Assembly: GCA_947494145.1 (NCBI GenBank)
Contig: CANLTZ010000002.1
Coordinates: 124,001 to 188,000, forward strand
DNA from: an uncultured Jannaschia sp.
GTDB taxonomy: Bacteria; Pseudomonadota; Alphaproteobacteria; Rhodobacterales; Rhodobacteraceae
Length of the DNA: 64,000 nucleotides
Direction: 5' to 3'
Within the stretch, counting starts at the first letter, position 1, and the number at the start of each line of letters is the position of its first letter. A program made the position numbers and the translations under genes. Of this stretch, positions 9,196 to 18,414 are shown piece by piece. Below the pieces are notes generated by a model. The model worked only from the letters and a program-made list of their open reading frames with translations. It was not told the origin of the DNA and searched no databases.

Positions 9196-10251
9196 ATGAC
9201 CGAGACATCCACAAAGCGCCGCCGCGGCATCGTCTTCGAGGTGGAGCCGCGCGCCGCTCCCGACCCTGCCGCGCCACGCCCGATAACATTGGACGCCCCG
9301 GGCCCCGCAGACCCGGCCTCCGCCCCGCCGGTACCCGACGAAGATGGCGCACCGCCGCCCTCTGGCCGGGCCATGCAGACGGTGGCCGTGCTGGCCGCGC
9401 GCCGCCAATCCCCGCTGGCGCGTTGGTTCTTCGGTGCGCTGGCTGCGCTTTTGACATTCGCCATCTCCGTCGCCGCCTGGGATTTAGTCACTGGCCTTTT
9501 GGCTGCGCGCCCCCTGCTGGGCTGGGTCGCCATGGCGCTGGTCGGGGCCTTCGTCGCCGTGTCGCTGGCCATCGCCATCCGCGAAGTGGTGGCCCTGTCG
9601 CGGCTGGGCCGCATCGACGGGCTGCGCCGCCAAGCCGCCGGCGTGAGCGACCTGAAAGGCGCGCGCGTCCTGGCCGACAAGATGGCCGCCTTTTACGCGG
9701 GCCGCGCCGATACACGCTGGGGGCGCGAAGCGCTGGCTGCGCGCGCGCCCGAGCTTTTCGACCCCGATGCCGTTGTGGCGGAGATGGAGCGTAGCCTGCT
9801 CGCCCCCCTCGACGCCGCCGCCACGCGCGAGATCGAAGCTGCCGCCCGCCAAGTCGCACTCGTTACCGCTGTGGTGCCTTTGGCGCTGGCCGATGTCGTT
9901 GCGGCGCTCACCTCCAACCTCGCCATGATCCGCCGCATCGCGCTGATCTATGGCGGGCGCGGCGGCACGTTGGGGTCCTGGCGGTTGGCGCGCACGGTGC
10001 TGACCCACCTGGCCGCCACCGGTGCCGTGGCCGTGGGCGACGACCTGATCCACTCGGTCGCCGGCGGCGGCGTGCTGGCCAAGCTGTCGCGCCGCTTCGG
10101 CGAAGGCGTCGTGAACGGCGCGCTGACCGCGCGCGTGGGCCTCGCCGCGATGGAGGTCTGCCGCCCGCTGCCCTTTACCCATGAAGAACCGCCCCGCATC
10201 ACCGAGGTGATCGCGCGCGCGCTGAGCGGCCTTTTCGGCCGGAAGGAGTAA
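9196..10251 (+). CDS. ycjF: YcjF-like membrane protein (DUF697, TIGR01620)
   Basis: A 351-residue inner-membrane protein matching the UPF0283/YcjF family. A Pro-rich, charged cytoplasmic N-terminus (residues 1-70) is followed by two transmembrane helices (about 74-95 and 102-122). The DUF697-type C-terminus includes the hydrophobic ALVTAVVPLALADVVAALTSNLAMIRRIALIYGGRGGT segment, about residues 218-256. It is the standard partner of YcjX, 10 bp upstream, and is followed after 4 bp by the cNMP-domain oxidoreductase, so the three are probably one operon. Function is unknown. Confidence 0.88.
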   Translation: MTETSTKRRRGIVFEVEPRAAPDPAAPRPITLDAPGPADPASAPPVPDEDGAPPPSGRAMQTVAVLAARRQSPLARWFFGALAALLTFAISVAAWDLVTGLLAARPLLGWVAMALVGAFVAVSLAIAIREVVALSRLGRIDGLRRQAAGVSDLKGARVLADKMAAFYAGRADTRWGREALAARAPELFDPDAVVAEMERSLLAPLDAAATREIEAAARQVALVTAVVPLALADVVAALTSNLAMIRRIALIYGGRGGTLGSWRLARTVLTHLAATGAVAVGDDLIHSVAGGGVLAKLSRRFGEGVVNGALTARVGLAAMEVCRPLPFTHEEPPRITEVIARALSGLFGRKE

Positions 10252-10255
10252 CCCG

Positions 10256-11902
10256 ATGGAAAGTCTTGCCGCCGACCTGCGCACCATGGTGCGCACCCCC
10301 CTGACCGAAGATCACGTCGCCCGCATCCGCGCCATTGGCCGCGAAGAAGAGGTGCCGGGCGGCACCACGCTCATCGAATTGGGCGAACCCATGGACCGCT
10401 TCTATTACGTACTGGAAGGCGAGGTGGAAGCCGTGGATGCCGTCAGCGGCAAACGCTATGGCGGCGGCGCGACGCTGGGGCCGGGGCAATTCACCGGCGA
10501 TATCAGCTTCCTGACCGAAGGCCGGGCCATGCTGCCCATGCGCACGGTGCGCGACAGCCGCGTCCTTGTGGCCGAGCGGGAGCCGATGCTGCGCCTGATG
10601 CGCGACATTCCGGAAATCTCAGACATTTTGATGACCGTCATGGCTGCGCGTCGCCGCAAATTGCTGGAAGGTGACCAGGCCAGCCTGACGCTGATCGGGA
10701 TGGACCGCGACCGCAACATTCGCGCCATCGCGGCCTTTGCCGGGCGCAACCGCATCCCCTTCCGCATCCTCGACCTGGACGATGTCGAGGCTGGGCAGAT
10801 CGCCAAGACCTGTTCGATCATTCCGCGCGAACCGGCGGTGCTGTACGGCAAAGATCAGGTCATCGACGCGCCCACGCCGCGCAAGATCGCGCAGCTTTTC
10901 GGCATGGATATGGATCTCGATGACAAGAGCCTCCACGACGTGCTGATCGTGGGTGGCGGCCCTGGTGGCATCGCCGCAGGCGTCTATGCGGGGGCCGAGG
11001 GGCTCAGCGCGTTGGTGGTCGAAGATGCCACGATCGGCGGCCAGGCGGGCACGTCCAGCCGGATCGAAAATTACATGGGCTTTCCCACCGGCATCTCGGG
11101 CGCCGATCTGTGCTGGCGCGGGGAGGTTCAAGCGATGAAATTCGGCACCCGCTTCGCCGTGCCTCGCCGCGCCACGGCCATGGAGCGGCTGGACGATGGG
11201 ACGTTCTGCGTCACGCTGGACGATGACACCACGACCTGCGCCCGCGCCATTGTCATCGCCACGGGCGTGCAATATCGGCGCTTGCCGTTGGACGGGTTGG
11301 AGCATCTGGAAGGCGCGGGCATCTACTACGCCGCCACCGATATCGAGGCGCGGTTCTGCCGCAACACCGAAGCCGTCATCATCGGCGGGGGCAATTCGGC
11401 GGGGCAGGCGGCCATGTTCCTGTCGCGCTATGCCCATTGTGTCCATCTGCTGGTGCGCGGCACCAGCCTCGCGGCCAGCATGTCCACCTATCTGTCGTCG
11501 CGCCTGGAAGCCGATCCCCGCATTCGCATCCGCTACCAGACTCAAGTGGCCGAATTGGAGGGCGAAGACCGCCTGACCGGCGTGCACCTGACGGGCGATG
11601 GCGTGGCGGATGGCGACAACCATATCGATACCGAGGCGATGTTCATCATGGTGGGGGCTGCACCCAACACCAGGTGGCTCGGCGGCGCGGTGCAATGCGA
11701 CAACAAGGGGTTCGTCATGACCGGAGACGCCGTGGGCCGCGACAGTCCCTATGAGACATCGCTGGATGGCGTCTTTGCTGTGGGCGATGTGCGCGCAGGC
11801 TCGGTCAAGCGGGTCGCCAGTTCGGTGGGCGAAGGATCGGTTGTGATTTCGCGGGTCTGGGACCATGTGGCCCGCCAGCGGGAGGCGACGGCGGCGGAAT
11901 GA
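10256..11902 (+). CDS. cyclic-nucleotide-binding domain fused to thioredoxin-reductase-like flavoprotein
   Basis: A 548-residue fusion. Residues about 10-135 form a CRP-like cyclic-nucleotide-binding domain. Residues about 145-215 look like a thioredoxin/glutaredoxin-type fold (RNIRAIAAFAGRNRIPFRILDLDD). Residues 226-548 are a thioredoxin-reductase-like FAD/NAD(P)H module with GGGPGG (233-238), GGQAG (261-265), IATG (334-337), GGGNSAGQAA (377-386) and GDVRAGSVKRVASSVGEG (510-527). The redox-active CxxC of true thioredoxin reductase is missing: the equivalent stretch near residue 357 reads YYAATD. It therefore probably transfers electrons to another partner or acts as an NAD(P)H sensor. It follows ycjF by 4 bp. 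Similar fusions exist in other bacteria but their substrate is not established. Confidence 0.87.
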   Translation: MESLAADLRTMVRTPLTEDHVARIRAIGREEEVPGGTTLIELGEPMDRFYYVLEGEVEAVDAVSGKRYGGGATLGPGQFTGDISFLTEGRAMLPMRTVRDSRVLVAEREPMLRLMRDIPEISDILMTVMAARRRKLLEGDQASLTLIGMDRDRNIRAIAAFAGRNRIPFRILDLDDVEAGQIAKTCSIIPREPAVLYGKDQVIDAPTPRKIAQLFGMDMDLDDKSLHDVLIVGGGPGGIAAGVYAGAEGLSALVVEDATIGGQAGTSSRIENYMGFPTGISGADLCWRGEVQAMKFGTRFAVPRRATAMERLDDGTFCVTLDDDTTTCARAIVIATGVQYRRLPLDGLEHLEGAGIYYAATDIEARFCRNTEAVIIGGGNSAGQAAMFLSRYAHCVHLLVRGTSLAASMSTYLSSRLEADPRIRIRYQTQVAELEGEDRLTGVHLTGDGVADGDNHIDTEAMFIMVGAAPNTRWLGGAVQCDNKGFVMTGDAVGRDSPYETSLDGVFAVGDVRAGSVKRVASSVGEGSVVISRVWDHVARQREATAAE

Positions 11903-11996
11903 TCCGCCGCCTCGCGCGTATTTGGTCCGCGCCCGACCGTTGCCGCTGTAAGCCCCGGACCGGCTTGCAGGCCTTCTGACCCGACGTGCCTAACCC

Positions 11997-13577
11997 CTAG
12001 ACCAGGCCCCAGATATCGGCTTCCTCCAGGCGGGCGGGCGTGCCAATCTCGGCCAGGTCCAGGCGGCTGTCGACGAAGATGAACCGCTCGATCCCGATGG
12101 TGGTCACGCCGATGTCTTCCAGGAATTGGCGTCTGCCTCCGGTCAGGGCGGCCTCGACGGCGGCGCGGGTTTCTTCGGCCAGCGCCAGATAGAGCGTGTC
12201 GAAACCGCGCCCGCCGATGAACAAGTCCTGGTCGTCGCCCGTGGTGCCACCGATCATCTCGGCCTCGGTGAACAGGAACGCATCGCTGCCGCTGCCGCCG
12301 AACAAGGTGTCGGACCCTAACCCGTCGATCAGCACGTCGCGCCCGGCCCCGCCGCGAATTTCGTCGTCGCCCTCGCCCCCGGCAAGCACGTCGCTGCCGC
12401 GTGCGCCGTAAATGAAGTCATCGCCGCTGCCGCCTGTGGCGATGTCGGCGCCGCGCCCGGTGGCAATGAAATCGTCGCCCTGGCCGCCAAACACCACATC
12501 TTCGCCCCGGCCCGAGCGCACGAAATCATCGCCCAACCCTGCAAAGATCACATCCGTGCCCTGCCCAGTGCGCACGAAATCATCGGCGTCGGTCATGACG
12601 ATCACATCGCCCTCGATGGAGGCTGCGGTGAAAGCGCCGACCACACCATGGAGTGCGGTGGTGAAGTGCAGGAAGTCGAAGAAAGCGAATTGGTCCGGGT
12701 CCAAACCGTCCAGCGCGGGGTTTTGGATGAAGACCGGGGTTAGGACGCCGTCGATGTCGACAATGGCCGGGTCTGCGCCGGTGCCGAACCAGAACGGGTC
12801 CGAGATGTTGAGAAAGCCGAAACCGCTCGGGTCGTTGGCGATTTCGGTGCCGATCGCATTGAGGTCGATGATCTGGATCGCCGAACCCGCCTCCTCTGCC
12901 GCTTGGATCAGGTCCGCATTGTATTCTTCGAGCGCGGTCACTCCGATGGCCTGGATCGCCGGTGAAGCGAGGTCGAAGGCGGGAAAGAAATCCGCCGGGA
13001 AGAGTGTGTTGAGATAGACCGTCTCGACGCCGCTATCGAGTAAGGTCTGAGCAGCTCCGGTTGTTGCGTCCAGGATGCTGGTTGCCAGCAGATCGAGTTC
13101 TTGCAGGGCCAGAAGCGGGTTGGTGGGGTCCGTGGGCTCGAACGCGTTGAAGTCGTTCAGTCCGATGAAGATCGATGCGGCGGTGCCTGGTGCGGCGGGC
13201 TCGTCTTCCAGCGTGTCAAGAAAACGATCCACTTGGCCGCCGATATTGATGTCGAAGGCCGAAACTTCCGCGATGTCGGCAGGCGTCGCGTCCGGGTCAG
13301 GGAAAGCAATGCCCAAAGGTCCAAACGGCAGGAAGATCGCGGGGGCCTCACCCAGTGCCCGCGCGCCGCCGACGGCGAAGTTGTCGACCTCGATGCCCAG
13401 CAGTTCGGGGGCAATATCGGCATAGACATCGCCGTCCGAGAACTGGCCGTCATAGCCGAACAGGGCAGAAGGGAAGGGGATCGAGAGCACTTGGTCCGCG
13501 ATTTCGAAGAAAGCGCCGCTATCTGTCAGGCTGTCTCCGAAATAGACGATCCGTTCATATGTCTGTGTTGAGCTCAT
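11997..13577 (-). CDS. secreted SGNH/GDSL hydrolase with RTX calcium-binding repeats
   Basis: A 526-residue lipase/esterase-like protein. The GDSL block is at residues 14-17 (catalytic Ser16), a Gly block at FAVGGAR, the Asn block at GLNDFN (about 139-144) and the catalytic Asp/His pair at DFLHF (301-305), the order seen in autotransporter-like SGNH lipases. Residues about 338-436 hold nonapeptide GGxGxD-type repeats that bind calcium. There is no N-terminal signal peptide, which together with the RTX tract fits type I secretion; no T1SS genes are nearby. The ATG at 13577 is preceded by AGGAGGG; an upstream in-frame start at 13673 gives an implausible N-terminus. Confidence 0.88.
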   Translation of the reverse strand: MSSTQTYERIVYFGDSLTDSGAFFEIADQVLSIPFPSALFGYDGQFSDGDVYADIAPELLGIEVDNFAVGGARALGEAPAIFLPFGPLGIAFPDPDATPADIAEVSAFDINIGGQVDRFLDTLEDEPAAPGTAASIFIGLNDFNAFEPTDPTNPLLALQELDLLATSILDATTGAAQTLLDSGVETVYLNTLFPADFFPAFDLASPAIQAIGVTALEEYNADLIQAAEEAGSAIQIIDLNAIGTEIANDPSGFGFLNISDPFWFGTGADPAIVDIDGVLTPVFIQNPALDGLDPDQFAFFDFLHFTTALHGVVGAFTAASIEGDVIVMTDADDFVRTGQGTDVIFAGLGDDFVRSGRGEDVVFGGQGDDFIATGRGADIATGGSGDDFIYGARGSDVLAGGEGDDEIRGGAGRDVLIDGLGSDTLFGGSGSDAFLFTEAEMIGGTTGDDQDLFIGGRGFDTLYLALAEETRAAVEAALTGGRRQFLEDIGVTTIGIERFIFVDSRLDLAEIGTPARLEEADIWGLV

Positions 13578-13884
13578 TGCCGTTCCCTCCTGCTGGCAGT
13601 GCCACCGGATCGGCAGCGAGCAGGAGCCAACGATTAACCTTTTGGTTTCGTCAAGGCCGACGTTGCTGCACATTCGCGTTATCGGTCTGACGACGTCGAA
13701 GACGTTGCGTCATTCCGCGCGGGAAGCACGACCGCAAGAGCAGCAGTTGGTTCGTGATGGCATGGCAGGAGGCGATGGGGGTCTCGTGACCACCAATTGC
13801 AAAGGTATTTGGGCTGAGACGATTGGCACCCTGCCAGCCGCGACCGGAGGAGATGTCACCAGCCAAGTGCCAGCGCAGGCCGCG
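13578..13884. other. intergenic stretch upstream of the SGNH hydrolase
   Basis: About 300 bp with no convincing gene. Open frames exist on both strands but show no recognisable domain, ribosome-binding site or plausible protein composition. It must hold the promoter of the reverse-strand hydrolase. Confidence 0.5.
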
Positions 13885-13989
13885 TCAATCGTCGTGGCGG
13901 ACACGTTCCTGACGGGGCTGTGGCAGGCACATGGGGACGAGCACGATGGTTGCCGTGCCGAGAAATGCGAGGGCGAGGGACAAGGTCAT
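13885..13989 (-). CDS. 34-residue single-pass membrane peptide (possible)
   Basis: A short reverse-strand frame from the ATG at 13989 to a TGA at 13885-13887. It encodes a hydrophobic helix (TLSLALAFLGTATIVLVPMC, residues 2-21) followed by a basic tail (QPRQERVRHDD). A good Shine-Dalgarno, AAGGAG, sits about 8 bases before the start. Nothing else explains this interval. It could be a genuine small inner-membrane protein; chance remains possible given its length. Function unknown. Confidence 0.45.
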   Translation of the reverse strand: MTLSLALAFLGTATIVLVPMCLPQPRQERVRHDD

Positions 13990-14099
13990 GGGCGGGCTCC
14001 TTTGCGTAAGAGCCTGCACCTTATGTGTAAACTTTCCGTTAAAGCGTCTTGCGAAAGCCCTAATTCACGAACCGGTAACGAAATGCGGTGGCGCCGCCA

Positions 14100-15317
14100 T
14101 CATGCCGTTGCGGTTTCAGTCGCGCCTGGCCCGTTGGCCGCGACCACCTTGTCCAAGCCCCCCATGACCGGCGGAACCATGTGACCGCGCACTAGACCCG
14201 GAAGAATTGCACGGGCTGGCCAAGCCTGAGAGACGGGCACCAACACATGGTCGCGGATGAACGGCAGGACGCGGCTGTCGGACTGGTATTGCGGCGTGAA
14301 AGCGGCACTCATGGCCTGATAAGCCAATACGTGGAGGCGGCGGGCGTTCAACATGCGGTGACCAGCTTCCGCTAGCGGCCCATCGGCTATGGCGCGGCTG
14401 AGCGCCCAGGCATCCAGCAGCGCCATATTGGCCCCCTGGCCAAGCTGGGGGCTGGCACGGTGCCAGGCATCGCCGATATGGACAATGCCGTCTGCGTCCG
14501 GGCGGCGCAGGGTGCCGTGGGAATAGCGCGCCATGGTCATCTGGTCATGGTCGGTCAGCGTGGTGAGGAAGGGCGCAATGGCGGGCCAAAGCGCCGTGGC
14601 CTCAGCCTTCCAGGCCTCCAGTGGGGTGGCGCGCCAGGTGTCGTGATTGTCGCGAGGCATGGACCAGAAGATGGCGGCAAGGTCGGGGCCCCCCGCCTCG
14701 CGCTGACCGATGGGCAGGATGCCCACCATGCGATCTGCGCGGCGGTAGCATTGCCGCAATTCGTTTTCGGGCAAGTCCGTCGCGTCGGGCCAGGGCACGT
14801 TGCCCCAGATGGCGCCATAGGGCAGCGGCCGCGCGGTCAGCGGGGAGAGCGGCGATGCCGCGCCCGCCGCGTCGATCAGCAGGTCGAAGGGCTCGGTCGG
14901 GCCGGTGGCGAGGGTCAGGCACCTGCCGTCACGTCCCGTGACCTCGGCCCCCAATTCGAACGCCACGCCGGAAGCTTGGGCCGCGCGCAGCAGCGCGCCG
15001 TGAAGCGCGGCGCGGTGCAGGGCCAGACCTTCACGCCCCCGGTCTTGTGGGTCATAGGTCACGTCAAGCACGATGCGACCCGAGGACGCCTCATGTCCCG
15101 ACATGCGGCGGATGGGGCGGCCCAGGGCGCGCGCCTCAGCGCCTGCGCCCAGCGCATCCAGCACCGAAAGGCCCACGGGCTGCACCACCAGGCCAGAGCC
15201 CACGGGCAGCGGCGCCTCGAACCCGTCGAACACCGTCACGGCGTGGCCGTCCTGCGCCAACCCCGCCGCTGCCGCGAGCCCGCCAATGCCTGCGCCCGCG
15301 ATCCCGATCTTTGCCAT
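14100..15317 (-). CDS. FAD-dependent monooxygenase (UbiH/PHBH-like)
   Basis: A 405-residue flavoprotein monooxygenase. The N-terminal Rossmann motif GIAGAGIGGLAAAAGLAQDG (residues 5-24), the LHRAALHGALLRAA segment (about 98-111, second FAD contact) and the HIGDAWHRASPQLGQGANMALLDAWALS motif near residue 280 (the GD...P motif) are all in order. Such enzymes hydroxylate aromatic or quinone-like substrates using NAD(P)H and oxygen; the substrate here is not identifiable and no catabolic genes are adjacent. The ATG at 15317 is chosen because the Rossmann motif then begins at residue 5. It diverges from ileS. Confidence 0.85.
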   Translation of the reverse strand: MAKIGIAGAGIGGLAAAAGLAQDGHAVTVFDGFEAPLPVGSGLVVQPVGLSVLDALGAGAEARALGRPIRRMSGHEASSGRIVLDVTYDPQDRGREGLALHRAALHGALLRAAQASGVAFELGAEVTGRDGRCLTLATGPTEPFDLLIDAAGAASPLSPLTARPLPYGAIWGNVPWPDATDLPENELRQCYRRADRMVGILPIGQREAGGPDLAAIFWSMPRDNHDTWRATPLEAWKAEATALWPAIAPFLTTLTDHDQMTMARYSHGTLRRPDADGIVHIGDAWHRASPQLGQGANMALLDAWALSRAIADGPLAEAGHRMLNARRLHVLAYQAMSAAFTPQYQSDSRVLPFIRDHVLVPVSQAWPARAILPGLVRGHMVPPVMGGLDKVVAANGPGATETATA

Positions 15318-15495
15318 GCCGTCTCGTCCTTGCCGTCCCCGTCCGGCCCTGCCTATAAGGCGCGCGATGTTGGGACGAGCGGTCATATCGACGCGAATTA
15401 GCCCCCCGGCGCCCTGATCTTCGGGGCGGCCGGGCCAAGGTGCTGCGACGCTGCACCGACACTTCCATGAAATGCCGATCCGAAGGACGCCCGCG

Positions 15496-18414
15496 ATGAC
15501 CTCTGAGGCCCCAGACTACAAGTCGACCCTGAACCTGCCCAAGACCGATTTCCCGATGCGGGCCGGCCTGCCCAAGCGTGAACCTGGCTGGCTTGAGCGG
15601 TGGGAAAAGATCGGGATCTATGACCGCCTGCGCGAAAAGGAGGGGCGTGAACCTTTCACGCTCCATGACGGGCCGCCCTATGCGAACGGGCATCTGCATA
15701 TCGGTCACGCGCTCAACAAGACGTTGAAGGACATGGTCGTCCGCTCGCGCCAGATGATGGGGCACGATGCGCGCTATGTGCCGGGTTGGGATTGCCACGG
15801 CCTGCCCATCGAATGGAAGATCGAGGAGAAGTACCGCCAGAAGGGCCGCGACAAGGACGCCGTCGATGTGGTGGAATTCCGGCAGGAATGCCGGGACTTT
15901 GCGTCGGGCTGGGTCGATGTGCAGCGCGAAGAATTCAAGCGCCTTGGCATCACAGGCAACTGGGCCGACCCGTATCTGACCATGGCGCACCACGCCGAGG
16001 CGGTGATCGCGGCGGAGTTCCAGACGTTTCTGATGAACGGGCTGGTCTATCAGGGCTCGAAGCCGGTGATGTGGTCGCCGGTGGAGAAGACCGCGCTCGC
16101 CGAGGCCGAGGTGGAGTACCACGACCGGCAGGTGGATGCGGTGTGGGTGGGGTTTCCAATTTATCGTTCAAACGCAGATTATCGAGAAAACCCGGTTCAG
16201 CAAAGATTAGAGGTCCTTAGCGCAAAGGTCGTGATCTGGACCACGACACCCTGGACGATCCCCTCCAATAGAGCAATTTGCTTCAATCCCGAGGTGAGCT
16301 ACGGCCTTTATCAGGTCGTTCGAACACCTGAAGAGTGCTGGGCTGAAGAAGATGGCTACTACCTGATCGCAGACAATCTCGCAGCAGAAGTCTTTTCGGC
16401 TGCCCGTCTCGAAGCGGGAATGTGGAGACGCTGTAAAGATGTGAGTTCGGCCGAACTCTCAGAATTGGTCTGCCATCACCCCTTTTACCGCGTCGAAGAT
16501 GGCAATGGCCGTTGGGACTATGAGGTTCGTCTTTTGCCGGGCGACCATGTCACCGACGACGCAGGCACGGGCTTTGTCCATACGGCGCCTAGCCACGGCG
16601 ATGACGACTACCAGATCGGGCTCAAGCACGGCCTGCCCATGACCCACAACGTGGAGGCCGACGGCACCTTCCGCGCGGATCTGCCGTTCTTTGGCGGCGA
16701 GGCGATCATCAAGCCCAACGGCAAGCCCGGCGGGGCCAACAAGGCCGTCATCGACAAGCTGGTCGAGGTGGGCGCGCTACTCGCCCGTAAGCGCATCACC
16801 ATCTCGGACGCCCATTCCTGGCGCTCCAAGGCGCCGGTAATCCGCCTCAACCGCCCGCAATGGTTCGCGGCCATCGACAAGGCGGTGGGCGATGGCCAGG
16901 ACAGCTATGGCGACACGGTGCGCGCGCGGGCGCTGACCTCCATCGACCAGCTTGTGGAATGGACGCCGAAGACGGGTCGCAATCGCCTGTTTTCCATGAT
17001 CGAAAACCGCCCCGACTGGGTGCTGTCCCGTCAGCGCGCTTGGGGCGTGCCGCTGACGTGCTTCACCAAGGTGGGCGCCAAGGCGGACGACCCGGATTTC
17101 CTGCTGCGCGACGAGACCGTGAACGCCCGCATCATCGCGGCCTTCGAGGTGGAGGGCGCCGATGCCTGGTACAAGCCGGGCGCCAAGGAGCGGTTCCTGG
17201 GCGACGACTATGACCCGGCGGAGTGGGAGAAGGTGGACGACATCTTGGACGTCTGGTTCGATTCAGGCTCCACCCACGCATTTGTGCTGCGCGACCGCGA
17301 GGACGGCACCGAGGACGGCATCGCCGACGTCTACCTGGAAGGCACCGACCAGCATCGCGGTTGGTTCCATTCCTCCATGCTGCAAGGCTGCGGCACCAAG
17401 GGGCGCGCGCCTTACCGCGCGGTCGTAACCCACGGCTTTACGCTGGACGAAAAGGGCGTGAAGATGTCCAAATCGCTCGGCAACACCATCGTCCCGCAGG
17501 AGGTCGTGGATCAGTACGGCGCCGACATCCTGCGTCTGTGGGTGGCGCAGGTCGACTACACCGCCGATCACCGCATCGGGCCGGAGATCCTGAAGGGCGT
17601 GGCCGACAGTTATCGCCGCCTGCGGAACACGATGCGGTTCATGCTCGGCTCCATCGTGGACGGCGATGAGGCCGATCCGCTGGAAATGCCGGAGTTGGAA
17701 CGCTGGGTGCTGCACCGTCTGTCGGAGCTCGATGACCAAGTGCGGGCGGGCTATGCCGCCTATGATTTTGCAGCGGTGTTCCAGGCGATCTTCCAGTTTG
17801 CCACCGTCGATCTGTCGGCTTTCTACTTCGATATCCGCAAGGATGCGCTTTATTGCGATGGCGACACGCTGCGCGCCCGGTCGGCCCGGACGGTGTTGCG
17901 GCTGCTGCATGAACGGTTGACGACATGGCTGGCCCCCATCCTGCCCTTCACGATGGAGGAGGTCTGGCTGGAGGTCTATCCGGGCGACGAAAGCTCCGTC
18001 CATTTGCAGGACTTCCCGGAGCCGCGCCCGGGCTGGCGCGACGATGCGCTGGCGGCCAAATGGACGCGCATCCGGGCCGTGCGGCGTGCGGTGACGGGGG
18101 CGCTGGAAATCCAGCGGCAGGACAAGACCATCGGGTCGTCGCTGGAAGCCGCGCCCATCGTCCATGTGGATGAGGACACGGCGGCGCTGCTGCAGGATAT
18201 GCCGTTTGACGACATCTGCATCACGTCGGCCATCACGGTCAGCACGTCCCCCGCCCCGCCCGAGGCCTTCCGCGCCGAGGGGGAGGCCGGTGTGGCGGTC
18301 GTCTTCGCCCATGCCGAAGGGGGGAAATGCCAGCGCTGCTGGAAGATCCTGCCCGATGTGGGCCATCACGGCCATGACGGGGTCTGCGGTCGCTGCGATA
18401 GCGCGCTATCGTGA
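15496..18414 (+). CDS. ileS: isoleucyl-tRNA synthetase
   Basis: Charges tRNA-Ile with isoleucine and hydrolyses misactivated valine. The 972-residue class I synthetase has HIGH at residues 68-71, the editing (CP1) domain with WTTTPWTIPSNRA near 247 and HTAPSHGDDDY near 362, KMSKS at 656-660, and a C-terminal zinc knuckle with CxxC pairs from Cys945. An AAGGA precedes the ATG at 15496. A stretch of about 16150-16500, inside the editing domain, is visibly AT-richer and uses codons such as AGA and TTA that are rare in the rest of the gene, suggesting a recombined segment; the reading frame and catalytic motifs stay intact. The next gene starts within its stop. Confidence 0.97.
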   Translation: MTSEAPDYKSTLNLPKTDFPMRAGLPKREPGWLERWEKIGIYDRLREKEGREPFTLHDGPPYANGHLHIGHALNKTLKDMVVRSRQMMGHDARYVPGWDCHGLPIEWKIEEKYRQKGRDKDAVDVVEFRQECRDFASGWVDVQREEFKRLGITGNWADPYLTMAHHAEAVIAAEFQTFLMNGLVYQGSKPVMWSPVEKTALAEAEVEYHDRQVDAVWVGFPIYRSNADYRENPVQQRLEVLSAKVVIWTTTPWTIPSNRAICFNPEVSYGLYQVVRTPEECWAEEDGYYLIADNLAAEVFSAARLEAGMWRRCKDVSSAELSELVCHHPFYRVEDGNGRWDYEVRLLPGDHVTDDAGTGFVHTAPSHGDDDYQIGLKHGLPMTHNVEADGTFRADLPFFGGEAIIKPNGKPGGANKAVIDKLVEVGALLARKRITISDAHSWRSKAPVIRLNRPQWFAAIDKAVGDGQDSYGDTVRARALTSIDQLVEWTPKTGRNRLFSMIENRPDWVLSRQRAWGVPLTCFTKVGAKADDPDFLLRDETVNARIIAAFEVEGADAWYKPGAKERFLGDDYDPAEWEKVDDILDVWFDSGSTHAFVLRDREDGTEDGIADVYLEGTDQHRGWFHSSMLQGCGTKGRAPYRAVVTHGFTLDEKGVKMSKSLGNTIVPQEVVDQYGADILRLWVAQVDYTADHRIGPEILKGVADSYRRLRNTMRFMLGSIVDGDEADPLEMPELERWVLHRLSELDDQVRAGYAAYDFAAVFQAIFQFATVDLSAFYFDIRKDALYCDGDTLRARSARTVLRLLHERLTTWLAPILPFTMEEVWLEVYPGDESSVHLQDFPEPRPGWRDDALAAKWTRIRAVRRAVTGALEIQRQDKTIGSSLEAAPIVHVDEDTAALLQDMPFDDICITSAITVSTSPAPPEAFRAEGEAGVAVVFAHAEGGKCQRCWKILPDVGHHGHDGVCGRCDSALS

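Noticed and set aside
13642-14184. 180-residue forward frame before the monooxygenase
   Set aside because: No domain, no ribosome-binding site and abnormal composition; overlaps the end of the FAD monooxygenase.
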